The notes beneath the pieces were generated by a model, which saw only the letters and a program-made list of their open reading frames with translations, was not told the origin of the DNA and made no database searches. A stretch of DNA of 64,000 nt, from NCBI RefSeq assembly GCF_020829645.1, contig NZ_JAIVFS010000010.1, forward strand, positions 1 through 64,000, written 5' to 3'. Made by a program: the position numbers and the translations under genes. Shown here in pieces: positions 1 through 8,240 of this stretch; the stretch's first letter is position 1, and every line of letters starts with the position of its first letter. The stretch comes from Nostoc mirabile CHAB5784 (GTDB lineage Bacteria; Cyanobacteriota; Cyanobacteriia; Cyanobacteriales; Nostocaceae).

Positions 1-106
1 GGTTAACTTGATAGCTGGTTTAACCGCCTACACCTATTTACCCAAAAAACCTGGTATTGACATTTCCCCGAAAGATTTACCTGCTCTACCTCCTGCGATT
101 TTTTAG
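1..106 (+). CDS. C-terminal tail of a gene cut by the window edge, possibly a transposase
   Basis: A reading frame is open from base 2 and stops at TAG 104-106, giving 34 codons. It contains the string NLIAGLTAYTYLPKKP and ends in PPAIF. The pattern recalls C-terminal tails of cyanobacterial DDE transposases, but this is memory of a short segment and not proof. The stop lies 12 bases before the convergent end of the P450 gene. Confidence 0.35.
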   Translation, partial: VNLIAGLTAYTYLPKKPGIDISPKDLPALPPAIF

Positions 107-117
107 TTCCATCGAAC

Positions 118-1512
118 TCACGTTAAACTAGAGCTAGTCTCTCGAACTGCCTGATTTTGCTCACGCCTCCCAGTCACCACCATCTGTACACCACCTGCTG
201 GGCTAAATAAGAAACCCTTACGCACTGGCTGCACTGGTTTGCTATCAGCCAGTTCCATCTGCGAGCGAGACAGCACTGTTGCCAAAACCACCTTCATCTC
301 AAACAGAGCAAATGCCATCCCAATACAGCGACGGTTCCCGCCACCAAAAGGCAAATACTCAGAAGGAGAAAACTGCCGTTCTAGAAAACGCTCTGGCTTA
401 AATTGCTTCGACTGGGGATATAAATCTTCTCGATGGTGGGTCAGATAAATACAAGGAATCACCAGAGTACCAGGATTCAACTGATAACCCATGACTTCTA
501 GCGGGGATTTAACCAAGCGATTTAATGCCAACATTACCACTGGATACAGGCGGAGGGTTTCTGAACAAACAGCACTCAAATAAGGTAAACGCAAAATAGC
601 ATTTGGATCAGGGTTTTCGCGCAGGCTATCTATTTCTTGCAGTAGTTTTGCACGCACCTCTGGCAAATGGTGAATCCAGTAGAAAGCCCATGCTAAGGAA
701 GTTGCCGTAGTTTCGTGACCCGCGGCCAAGAGGGTAATTAACTCATCGCGTAACTCTACATCAGTCATCGACTGCCCCTCTTCATCACGAGCTGCCATCA
801 TCAAAGATAGGATATCAGTCCGAGATAGGTCAGGTTGCTCTTTGCGTTCCTGAATCTCAGCATATATGAGTTCATCCATTTGCTCTCGTAAACGCAGAAA
901 TTTTCCCCAAGGACTCCAAGAACCTAAATCTCGTTGCAGTGATGGGAAAACAAGCATCATTGCCGTAACGAAAGGTTGCTGTGGATTCAGGATTTCCAGC
1001 AGCACTTTTTTAAGTTTTTCATAACGTGGCCCGTCTGCTAGACCAAATACAGCTTTCAAAATCACTTCTAAGGAGATTTCTTGCATAGATGGCAGAACTG
1101 AAAAAGATTCCCCAACCTGCCATTGACTAATTACTTGCTCTGTAATGTCGCGGGTTAACTGACCATAAGCCAGCATTCTTTCTCCATGAAAAGGGGGTGT
1201 CAACAACTTTCGTTGGCGTTGGTGAGGCTTACCTTCTAGAGCTAATAGTGATTGCTTTCCCAATAAGGGCGATTTAATACCCGCCGATTCACCAGAGTCC
1301 AACTGTTTTGGATCTGTGGTAAAAATCTGCCCAATCGCCTGGGGATTACTAATGAACACTTGAGGACTAAAAACAGGGCCAATCCGAAGAGTGAAGATAT
1401 CACCATAGCGTTTAGCACAGGCTTCCATGTATTCTAAGGGATTAGTCAGCCACTGATAGGTCTGTACCCAAGGATGAGTTTGGGGGCCGTTAGGCAGTTT
1501 AAGTGCAGACAT
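118..1512 (-). CDS. Cytochrome P450 (CYP110-like)
   Basis: A heme-thiolate monooxygenase of about 464 residues, a normal length for bacterial P450s. Diagnostic motifs are present in order: the I-helix oxygen-binding motif AGHETT, the K-helix ExxR as ETLR, and the heme-ligand loop FGGGNRRCIG, whose Cys is the axial ligand. The sequence resembles the cyanobacterial CYP110 group, which has been linked to fatty acid, alkane and terpene oxidation; the substrate cannot be read from the sequence. The frame extends 7 codons further upstream, but the ATG at 1512 is preceded by GGGAG at good spacing and begins MSALKLPNGP, so that start is preferred. No redox partner gene is adjacent. It stands alone, with a 21-bp repeat array upstream. 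Confidence 0.93.
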   Translation of the reverse strand: MSALKLPNGPQTHPWVQTYQWLTNPLEYMEACAKRYGDIFTLRIGPVFSPQVFISNPQAIGQIFTTDPKQLDSGESAGIKSPLLGKQSLLALEGKPHQRQRKLLTPPFHGERMLAYGQLTRDITEQVISQWQVGESFSVLPSMQEISLEVILKAVFGLADGPRYEKLKKVLLEILNPQQPFVTAMMLVFPSLQRDLGSWSPWGKFLRLREQMDELIYAEIQERKEQPDLSRTDILSLMMAARDEEGQSMTDVELRDELITLLAAGHETTATSLAWAFYWIHHLPEVRAKLLQEIDSLRENPDPNAILRLPYLSAVCSETLRLYPVVMLALNRLVKSPLEVMGYQLNPGTLVIPCIYLTHHREDLYPQSKQFKPERFLERQFSPSEYLPFGGGNRRCIGMAFALFEMKVVLATVLSRSQMELADSKPVQPVRKGFLFSPAGGVQMVVTGRREQNQAVRETSSSLT

Positions 1513-1637
1513 TTTTATTAATCTCCCAATCATTAAAGCAAGATTGTTATTAGCCAGTCATTCATGCACCCCTAGCTTGATTGATCTTAGTACAGCATTT
1601 CATTAATTCGTAGCGAATTAAATTTAGCAATACCTTG

Positions 1638-1826
1638 CAATGCCAATGCATCCCAATACAATGTTAATGCGTCCCGATGCAATGCCAATGCGTCCCGATA
1701 CAATGTTAATGCGTCCCGATACAATGCCAATGCGTCCCGATACAATGTTAATGCGTCCCGATGCAATGTTAATGCATCCGAATGCAATGCCAATGTGTCC
1801 CGATGCAATGCCAATGCGTTCCTTTG
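1638..1826. repeat. Nine-unit 21-bp tandem repeat array
   Basis: Nine head-to-tail 21-base units of the form CAATGYYAATGCGTCCCGATR start at 1638, 1659, 1680, 1701, 1722, 1743, 1764, 1785 and 1806. Central units differ mainly at a GCC/GTT alternation and at the last base; the outer units are more diverged. Because the unit is a multiple of three, long ORFs appear on both strands (99 codons on minus, 75 on plus), encoding heptapeptide repeats, but neither looks like a real gene. The array lies between the P450 promoter side and the end of the HAD gene. Confidence 0.95.
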
Positions 1827-1882
1827 CATTAAAAACGCTACGCTTTTACGCAAAACTGTACTTATAACACAGATCCGGCAGA

Positions 1883-2677
1883 TCAACTTCCCAATTCCTG
1901 AATCTGTCTTGGGGTCAATTCCTGCACATTACTTAAAACTACCACTGCTCCTGCTGCTAGCAGTGTCTCACCATAAGCATCACTACGCGCTGCTGTTTCC
2001 TGCACATGGGGCGGTAAAACCCCTACACCAATCCAAGTGCGAGAAGAATCCAAAGCCTGTGCTTTCTCGACGGTATACATATCTGCTACCGTATCTCCTA
2101 CATACACTACAGCTAATTTTTGCTCAATTCCATTATCTAACTCACGAACTGTGGCAAAAAGTCCAGTAGGGTCTGGTTTACCTGGTGCATCTTCCATCGC
2201 AATCAACACTGGAGATTCCAAGCCCAGGCGTTTTTTTAAGACATAGTTAGCGGAAGCACGAGTTGCACCGCTAAAAAATCCCCACGCAATCCCCGCTTGG
2301 GTAAGTTGTTCTAAATAGCTAAGTTGTAATAATAAGGGTTCATTACAGATATACCCAGTAAAATTATTTGGGTCTGGGCCGCGGTAACGTGATTGAAAAA
2401 AAGCAACGATCGCACTGTAATCTAGTTGCAGTTGTTCGCGCGTCTGTCCTTGGGTTTCAAAGTAGCGGTAAATCAATTCCTGCGATGCTTCCCAATCGTT
2501 ATTCCACACGCCTTCAGACTTCAGTTGGTCAATATCTAGTGGGGTTGGCCGATATGCTTGGGTGGTAAAATGTTCTACGGTATCTGCGATCGCACGGCGA
2601 TAGGAACCGCTAACATCGCGCACAACGCCATCAATATCGAAAACAACGATCGCTTTTGCAGAAGTTGGTTCAGTCAT
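1883..2677 (-). CDS. HAD-superfamily (subfamily IA) phosphatase-like hydrolase
   Basis: A 264-residue haloacid dehalogenase-type hydrolase. Motif I is FDIDGVVRD near residue 13, with the nucleophile Asp and the acid/base Asp two residues later. A motif II candidate is FFSGATR. A conserved Lys lies in APGKPDPTG, and motif IV is VGDTVADM with the metal-binding Asp. It matches a HAD-IA group widespread in cyanobacteria whose substrate is unknown to me. The ATG at 2677 begins MTEPTSAKAIVVFD, which sets motif I at the usual distance from the N-terminus. Monocistronic on the minus strand. Confidence 0.88.
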   Translation of the reverse strand: MTEPTSAKAIVVFDIDGVVRDVSGSYRRAIADTVEHFTTQAYRPTPLDIDQLKSEGVWNNDWEASQELIYRYFETQGQTREQLQLDYSAIVAFFQSRYRGPDPNNFTGYICNEPLLLQLSYLEQLTQAGIAWGFFSGATRASANYVLKKRLGLESPVLIAMEDAPGKPDPTGLFATVRELDNGIEQKLAVVYVGDTVADMYTVEKAQALDSSRTWIGVGVLPPHVQETAARSDAYGETLLAAGAVVVLSNVQELTPRQIQELGS

Positions 2678-2764
2678 GGGTAGGGAGTCAAAGAGTTTTA
2701 TATCCGATCATCTTGCTCTATGTATTCATCCTTTCATAAATAGCAGAAGATATCGGAGAATATT

Positions 2765-2956
2765 GTGATAAACATTAAAAACTATTCGTTAACTGCGGCA
2801 AGCTCTGTCGTGGAAGCCTGTGGACGGGATCTGCCTGGGAGACCGGATGAAACAGGAAATAGACCCCTTTCTTGGCATATCCAAGATTGTCTAAGTTCTA
2901 TAGAGCGGAATACAGATACCACCAATCAGCAAGATTATGAGGGTGCAAACCGTTGA
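2765..2956 (+). other. Unassigned 63-codon open frame, possible mobile-element debris
   Basis: An open frame from GTG 2765 lies in the gap between the HAD gene and the truncated efflux genes, and its 3' part overlaps the RND fragment on the other strand. The stretch VVEACGRDLPGRPDETGN faintly recalls C-terminal ends of TnpB-type proteins, which would explain how the RND gene was cut, but I cannot support this further. It is most likely not a functional gene. Confidence 0.2.
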
Positions 2957-2995
2957 TAAGACTGGTCGCCGGATAAAATTGTCTGCAATCGACAT
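2891..2995 (-). pseudogene. N-terminal remnant of an RND (AcrB/HAE1-type) efflux pump
   Basis: Thirty-four codons starting at ATG 2995 with an AGGAG ribosome site. The start reads MSIADNFIRRPVLSTVC, followed by a hydrophobic run (TLIILLIGGICIPL): the typical beginning and first transmembrane helix of inner-membrane RND transporters, which normally exceed 1000 residues. The frame ends at a stop at 2891, so more than 95 percent of the gene is gone. It sits 12 bases downstream of the truncated membrane-fusion gene, the normal order of an RND operon. Confidence 0.75.
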
Positions 2996-3007
2996 ATATA
3001 ATTACTC

Positions 3008-3391
3008 CTAAGATTGTGGTTGAATGGGGGTCTGATCTCGCAGTTTGAGAATGTTAGACACCGCTAGGCGATCGCCTGGTTTAATTCCCTCTAAAATGGG
3101 ATAGCGATCGCTTTGCACCTCACCCAACTTCACAGGTTTTTGATGCACGACGAATTGCGGCTTTTCTTTTGACTTGTCTCCTTCCACCACTTTTTCCTTT
3201 GACTTGTCTCCTTCCACCACCTTTTCGTTTGACTTGTTTTCTTCCACCACATAGACAAAACTCTGTCCGCCAATGCGAGTCACTACTTGAGTCGGAATCA
3301 AAATTCCCGGCTGCTGGTTCCAAATAATCCGAGCGCGAACATATTGCCCATCCCGCAATTTGCCATTTGAATTAATAAATCGAGCTTTCAC
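3008..3391 (-). pseudogene. C-terminal remnant of an RND membrane-fusion protein (HlyD/AcrA family)
   Basis: About 127 codons matching the C-terminal part of periplasmic adaptor proteins: GKLRDGQYVRARI, then ILIPTQVVTRIGGQSFVYVV, then a final PILEGIKPGDRLAVSN. The N-terminal lipoyl and hairpin domains (more than 250 residues) are missing. The frame begins abruptly at 3391, where sequence from a TetR-type gene takes over on the other strand. Inside is a 10-residue tandem duplication (KVVEGDKSKE units; about 30-bp DNA repeats at 3160-3250). Without its 5' end and promoter it is unlikely to be expressed. Confidence 0.8.
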
Positions 3392-3569
3392 TAAACTTCA
3401 GCTTGCCGACCCAGAAGTTGCAGCCCGAACGTTTATCGGAACGCTGATCCATATTGTGACTATGCGAAATCTGCTGCATGGTGGAGATATTATGTCAATA
3501 GAGGAAGATCGCCTCATTGATGGCTTGCTTGATCTGATTATTCATCCAAACCAGAGTGTGAGATTATGA
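3392..3569 (+). pseudogene. C-terminal remnant of a TetR/AcrR-family repressor
   Basis: Plus-strand codons reading LADPEVAARTFIGTLIHIV and MSIEEDRLIDGLLDLI resemble the C-terminal ligand-binding region of TetR-type regulators of cyanobacterial efflux operons. The DNA-binding N-terminus is absent. The nominal ATG at 3360 lies within sequence that still belongs to the efflux gene on the minus strand, so the junction is near 3391. The last codons overlap the end of the DUF29 gene by six bases. Confidence 0.65.
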
Positions 3570-4034
3570 CTCCGGTAAAAAATCAGAGTCAAGGACTTGC
3601 TCTAGTGTAAAGGGAGATTGTTCAGGGAAAGTGGCGATCGCTAATCCAGTTTCAATTACAGCCAGTCGTCTAGCGGTTTGATAGCTTTCATCGAAAACTT
3701 GATCAAAGTGAGGCTTCAAACTCGGACTTTCCTTGAGTGCCTTTTGGACTCGTCTGCGGTGTTCCAAAATTGTGTACTGCCAACTTTTTGAGCGCCTTTC
3801 AGTTTGAATTTGGTATTTGAGCAGATGCATCAGCAACACTTCCAGATTGCTCTCCAATGCCCGCTTTTCACTTCTCCCCATCGTTTCAATTTCTTCAATC
3901 AGGTTGTCTAAGTCCAGTTGTGTGAAATTCTTTTGTTTGAGGAGTTCTGCCGTGGTTTGAATCCACAGGTAAAAGTCTTGCTCATATAAATCTGAACCAG
4001 ATGTCATTGGAGATTGGGGCAGTTGAGCAGTCAC
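3564..4034 (-). CDS. DUF29 family protein, copy 1
   Basis: About 156 residues of the DUF29 family, common in cyanobacteria and of unknown biochemical role. Hallmarks are the N-terminal DLYEQDFYLWIQTTAELLKQ, the acidic LIEEIETMGRSEKRALESN helix and the LLKYQIQTERRSKSW segment. It is closely similar along its whole length to the next gene, so the two are a tandem duplication. I place the start at GTG 4034 because the paralogue begins with the matching MTAQLPQS; the frame is open a few codons further up through palindromic repeat sequence. C-terminal residues FPEQSPFTLEQVLDSDFLPE are shared by both. Confidence 0.85.
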   Translation of the reverse strand: MTAQLPQSPMTSGSDLYEQDFYLWIQTTAELLKQKNFTQLDLDNLIEEIETMGRSEKRALESNLEVLLMHLLKYQIQTERRSKSWQYTILEHRRRVQKALKESPSLKPHFDQVFDESYQTARRLAVIETGLAIATFPEQSPFTLEQVLDSDFLPES

Positions 4035-4096
4035 GTCGCTTCGCTCCGAATTCAAAATTCCAAATTAACAGCAAAATCTTCTAGAGAGGGGTGAGA

Positions 4097-4567
4097 TTAT
4101 AGCTCAGGTAAAAAATCGGGGTTGAGGACTTCCTCTGGCGTGAAGGGAGATTGTTCCGGGAAGATAGCCACAGCCAATTCAGTTTCATCGGCAGCCAAGA
4201 GCCTAGCATCGTCATAACACAGTCCGAAAACCTGATCAAAATAGGGTTTAAGGCTAGGACTTTCTTCTAGAGCTTCTCTGAGGTGTTTGCGATGCTCCCT
4301 AATCGTTGCTCGCCACCTACCAGAGCGCTTCTCGGCTTGATATTTATACTTCAATAGATGCATTAGCACCACTTGCAAATTGCTTCTTAGTGCTTTCTTT
4401 TCACTCCTGCCCATCGTTTCAATTTCATCAATCAAATTCTCTAAATCCAGTTCTGTCAGCCGACCTTGTTTGAGCAGTTCTGCCGTGGTTTGAATCCACA
4501 GGTAAAAGTCTTGCTTATATAAATCTGAACCAGATGTTGTTTGAGATTGGGGCAGTTGGGCAGTCAT
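4097..4567 (-). CDS. DUF29 family protein, copy 2
   Basis: A paralogue of the gene at 3564-4034, same strand and length class (about 156 residues), with DLYKQDFYLWIQTTAELLKQ and IDEIETMGRSEKKALRSN. ATG 4567 aligns with the copy-1 start; an ATG two codons upstream is possible. The 60-base spacer to copy 1 suggests co-transcription. DUF29 genes often occur in tandem families and are sometimes found near mobile DNA; function unknown. Confidence 0.85.
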   Translation of the reverse strand: MTAQLPQSQTTSGSDLYKQDFYLWIQTTAELLKQGRLTELDLENLIDEIETMGRSEKKALRSNLQVVLMHLLKYKYQAEKRSGRWRATIREHRKHLREALEESPSLKPYFDQVFGLCYDDARLLAADETELAVAIFPEQSPFTPEEVLNPDFLPEL

Positions 4568-4705
4568 AAGCATTTTTAGTTAGCGCCGACTAAACCTTAT
4601 GGTAGCCCATTCTCAATCACTGTTTGGTCATTTGATAGACTATTGCGTTAAAATAAGCGATCGCTATCCTAGTTCAGTAATGCCCGGAAATTCCCGGAGG
4701 TGTGA

Positions 4706-5005
4706 TTGACCAAGTTTATTTTGAAAATTCTGTGGTTAGACGAAAACGTTGCTCTAGCAGTCGATCAAATTGTCGGCAAAGGCACAAGTCCCTTGACTAA
4801 GTACTTTTTCTGGCCCAGAAATGATGCCTGGGAAGAGTTAAAAAAGGAATTAGAGTCCAAACATTGGATTACTGACGTGGATCGTGTTGAGTTGCTTAAT
4901 AAAGCGACAGAAGTGATTAACTACTGGCAAGAGGAAGGTAGAAACCGTCCAATGGCAGAAGCTCAGTTGAAATTTCCAGAAGTTGCCTTCACAGGTAGCG
5001 CTTGA
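4706..5005 (+). CDS. ycf65: 30S ribosomal protein PSRP-3 (Ycf65-like)
   Basis: A 99-residue protein with the family signature [18 protein letters not shown], then [20 protein letters not shown] and a C-terminal [20 protein letters not shown]-3 is a small-subunit ribosomal protein restricted to cyanobacteria and plastids. The start codon appears to be TTG at 4706: GGAGG lies five bases before it, and no ATG exists in frame nearby. It is transcribed alone and converges with the kinase-WD40 gene, with 10 bases between the two stops. Confidence 0.93.
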   Translation: MTKFILKILWLDENVALAVDQIVGKGTSPLTKYFFWPRNDAWEELKKELESKHWITDVDRVELLNKATEVINYWQEEGRNRPMAEAQLKFPEVAFTGSA

Positions 5006-5015
5006 TATTACAAAA

Positions 5016-6911
5016 TTAGCTATTGTCCTGTTCTACAAGCTGCCACAGTTTGATAGTCTTGTCCCGGCTGCCGCTTGCAATTAATTGTGTAACTTTGCTC
5101 ACAGCAACAGCAGATACTGAGTCTACATGACCAGAGAGAGTACCAATCTCTTCTGCTGTGCTTATTCTCCAAAGTTTAACTGTTTTGTCGCAACTTGCAC
5201 TTAGGAGTGTTTCGCCATCGGCACTAAAAGCCACAGCCACCACAGACCAAGAATGGCCTACAAGTGTGCAAATTAGCTGACCAGTGTTTACCTCCCACAA
5301 TTTAATAGTGTTATCATCACTACCCGTCGCCAAAATTTGACCATCGGGACTAAAAGCGACTGTCAAAACCGCCCATGCATGACCCGAAAGGGTGGCTAAC
5401 AAGCTATAGCATGGGCGGTTTTGAACAAGAGGCAAGGGGGCAGGGGGCAGGGAGAAAGGGGGAATGTCCTCCGCCCTTTGTAAGTGGTCTTTTAACTCAG
5501 CACTATTCATATCTCCCTGCTCCCAGCTAAGAGCTCCCCTGCCTCTTCCTAATACAGGTATCTGCCACAGGCGAATTGTTCTGTCATAACTAGCGCTAGC
5601 TAAAAGCTGTCCTTGGAGACTAAATGCTACTGAATTTACCTGTAATTGGTGTCCAATGATGGTGTAAATTTCTGTGCCAGTATTGACATCCCAGAGTTTG
5701 ATTGTCTTATCCCAGCTACCACTAGCGAGAATCTGCCCATTTGGACTGAAAGCAACTGATTTTACCGCGTGTGAGTGTCCCAAGAGGGTGCAGATTTCCT
5801 TTAATGTCTCAACCTCCCACAATTTGATAGTTTTATCATCGCTAGCAGTTGCCAGAATTTGACCATCAGGACTGAAGGTTACTGATTTTACAGCTTGGGA
5901 ATGTCCTGATAAGCTAGCTAGGAATTTTTGGGTATTTAAATCCCACAATTTAACGATTTTATCATCACTAGCACTGGCTAAAGTACTACTGTCAGGGCTG
6001 ATGGCAAGGGCATTAACACTACTCAATCTCCCAGAATGCCCAGTTAGGGTATGCAAGCATCGCCAAGGAGGATTTGGTAATTTAAAATTTTGAGTTTTAC
6101 ATTCCATACCCATTGCTTGCATAACTTCATCAGCCGATTGAAAGCGGCGGTTAACAGCATTTTGCAGCAGCTTGTCGAGAATTTGCGCCAAGCGTAGACT
6201 CTTTGAGTCTTGTCGCCAGACATCGCTTACCTTAGTAGTAAGATATTGTTGCCAAACCCAGCAATCATTTGCAATATCAAATAAATCAAAGGGAGAAATC
6301 TGGGTAAGTAAGTAAATACAAGTTACACCCAAGCTATATAAATCACTAGCAAAAACGGCTTTTCCCTTCGTCTGCTCTGGTGCAGCGTATTCTGGACTGC
6401 CGATACTGGTTTCAGATGTTAGCCGATCGATTTCTGTGACGATTTTCGCAGTGGAAAAATCGACTATGACGAAATCCCCCTTCTTGGTAATTGGGGATCT
6501 ACGGATGATATTGTGGGGTTTAATATCGCGGTGGATGATGTGGCGATCGCTAATAAACTGAAAAACTGGCAATAAATCTTCTAAAAGTTGCCAAATCTGA
6601 GTTTCATTAAAAGCGCCTTCTTCTTCAACTACCTGAGCTAAATTAGTGCCTGCAATAAACTCTTGCACTAAATAAAAATGCCCATTCTGCTGAAAATAAG
6701 CCAACAAAGCGGGAATTTGCGGATGCTTTCCTAATTCCTCTAGCTTTTGCGCCTTTTGTTGAAAAGTAATAGAAGTTTCGTATTCTGGCGATAATTCTTG
6801 AACGACGCAAGGAACTGGCGGAAACTGACCTTCGTCTATAGCGAGGAAGGTTTTACAGAATCCTCCTTTACCAATCTGCTTGAGTAAACGATAACGTTTT
6901 TGTAAAAGCAA
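5016..6911 (-). CDS. Serine/threonine kinase-like protein with seven WD40 repeats
   Basis: A 631-residue fusion. Residues 1-270 form a Hanks-type kinase fold: glycine loop GKGGFC at 14-19 and catalytic loop HRDIKPHN at 127-134. Two key positions deviate: the beta-3 lysine position reads VVQEL (Gln38 instead of Lys) and the DFG motif reads DFS (151-153), so activity may be weak or absent. From about residue 290 come seven WD40 repeats, each ending in xDxTIKLW-like strands, expected to close into a propeller that binds partners. A proline- and glycine-rich insert between repeats 4 and 5 (DNA about 5410-5560) looks like purine-rich intergenic repeat DNA captured in frame. Kinase-WD40 fusions are typical of filamentous cyanobacteria. 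Confidence 0.92.
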   Translation of the reverse strand: MLLQKRYRLLKQIGKGGFCKTFLAIDEGQFPPVPCVVQELSPEYETSITFQQKAQKLEELGKHPQIPALLAYFQQNGHFYLVQEFIAGTNLAQVVEEEGAFNETQIWQLLEDLLPVFQFISDRHIIHRDIKPHNIIRRSPITKKGDFVIVDFSTAKIVTEIDRLTSETSIGSPEYAAPEQTKGKAVFASDLYSLGVTCIYLLTQISPFDLFDIANDCWVWQQYLTTKVSDVWRQDSKSLRLAQILDKLLQNAVNRRFQSADEVMQAMGMECKTQNFKLPNPPWRCLHTLTGHSGRLSSVNALAISPDSSTLASASDDKIVKLWDLNTQKFLASLSGHSQAVKSVTFSPDGQILATASDDKTIKLWEVETLKEICTLLGHSHAVKSVAFSPNGQILASGSWDKTIKLWDVNTGTEIYTIIGHQLQVNSVAFSLQGQLLASASYDRTIRLWQIPVLGRGRGALSWEQGDMNSAELKDHLQRAEDIPPFSLPPAPLPLVQNRPCYSLLATLSGHAWAVLTVAFSPDGQILATGSDDNTIKLWEVNTGQLICTLVGHSWSVVAVAFSADGETLLSASCDKTVKLWRISTAEEIGTLSGHVDSVSAVAVSKVTQLIASGSRDKTIKLWQLVEQDNS

Positions 6912-7176
6912 AATTTCTTTGCCTACTGGGCATCCACAATAAAATATAGCTGTTTTTAGTTACTCAGAACTCGGAACTTCAGTTTCATATCATGTTCGGT
7001 TGAAAACTTATCATGTTGAACTTTGTCACCATACTTACGTTTACGACCACGTAGCTTTTGCTCCTACGTTCAAAACAATAAGTTCTCTAGTTAAACAAGT
7101 ATTACAGCGCTTTTATTGGTTACAATCAAGTATAAAAATTGCTAAAAAATACTAGTAAAAATAACTTATTATCAAG

Positions 7177-7839
7177 ATGCAGAAGTTCTTAGGTCTAACC
7201 ATTTGCTTATCTGCTATTATCTCATTTGTGCCTACAGTAGCCTTTGGCCTTCCGCTTTCAGGAAACCAGACACTGAACAATTTGGCTGAAAAAGCTAAGT
7301 TAGAGATTTCTTAGACTACAGGAATCTCGGCTGACCACCTCAGTGTAGCTAACAAAGTAACTCTAGCTGATACTGGAATCACGCGGTTTAAGCTAATAGA
7401 TACCCAAGGCAATATCTATAGTGTATCCCTTGATGCTGCTGGCAATCAAATTAGTCAGGAAGTGTTAGAGCAGGCTATTCAAGCAATCAACAATAAGGGC
7501 TTCGTTGGCAAATTGGAAACCGAATTAGCTAATCGCATTAGTCAAGGAAGCAATAGCCCTATCAGGGTCGTTTTTCATCTAAAAGGAAAAACAGTTCAGC
7601 CTTATCGAGGCTCGAATCGCACTGAGTATCAAAATCACTTCAATACTCTTAAATCTCACTATGAGGCAATTCAGCAACCTCTTGTAAACCAACTAAAGGA
7701 AAGTAACCAGCGGGTCATTTATCAATCTCTTTATACACCAATTGTAGTAGCGGAAGTTACCCCTTTGTTAATCCAAACGATAGCTGCTCGTTCTGATGTA
7801 GAGCGAATCTATTTTGAGCGACGGGGAATTCCAAGGTAA
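7177..7839 (+). pseudogene. Secreted protein resembling a subtilase propeptide region, broken by an amber stop
   Basis: From ATG 7177 the frame encodes a clear signal peptide (MQKFLGLTICLSAIISFVP, then a VAFG cleavage region) and continues in one frame to 7839, except for a TAG at 7312-7314 (codon 46). Text on both sides of the stop is continuous (NNLAEKAKLEIS stop TTGISADHLSVAN), as expected for a point mutation and not a fusion. The downstream part (GSNSPIRVVFHLKG; VERIYFERRG) resembles N-terminal regions of large cyanobacterial exported subtilases, but no peptidase domain follows. A GTG at 7462 could give a 125-residue cytoplasmic fragment. Sequencing error or stop readthrough are alternatives. 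Confidence 0.6.
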
Positions 7840-8240
7840 GCTGAAAAATTATGTTTACGACTTTGATTTTGGCGAAATTTCAAGCACTATTACTTATTGA
7901 CAAATGGTTGATGAGCTTAATCTATGACCATGCTTGTATGTAAGTCCTAACCAATTTGAAATAAGAATGCGACAGATGTATGGGTAGGGGGCAGATATGT
8001 GCCATTGGTGTCTACTTTTGCCTTGGCTCAGGGAATTCGCGGCACTCTCGCTCTCGTCCACCTCCGTGGACTAATACAAAATCTTTGATTGCTTAACCCA
8101 CGGAGGCAGGTTTTGTCTCGTGTAGACAAGCCAGTGCGTTGGGCGGCGAGCCACTCTTGTTGCAACTGGCGTGCGGTTTATAACCGCCCTTTTAACGTTA
8201 AGTTGACACGCATGGATATGTGCGCCCCTACCAGATGTTG
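7840..8240. other. Intergenic region with an interspersed repeat
   Basis: About 400 bases with no gene. At 8095-8120 lies AACCCACGGAGG followed by a GGTTTTGTCT segment, which recurs before dndC at 63566-63590. A partial inverted copy (CCACCTCCGTGG) lies at 8059-8070, so the pair may fold. The rest, including GC-rich 8130-8200, shows nothing I recognise. Confidence 0.5.

Noticed and set aside
1587..1886. 99-codon minus-strand and 75-codon plus-strand ORFs over the 21-bp array
   Set aside because: Both arise because the repeat unit is a multiple of three; the heptapeptide repeats resemble no protein and both strands are open at once.
3360..3569. A complete 69-residue gene starting at ATG 3360
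   Set aside because: The first codons are the complement of the membrane-fusion gene; only the part after about 3391 is TetR-like, so this is a fusion artefact.
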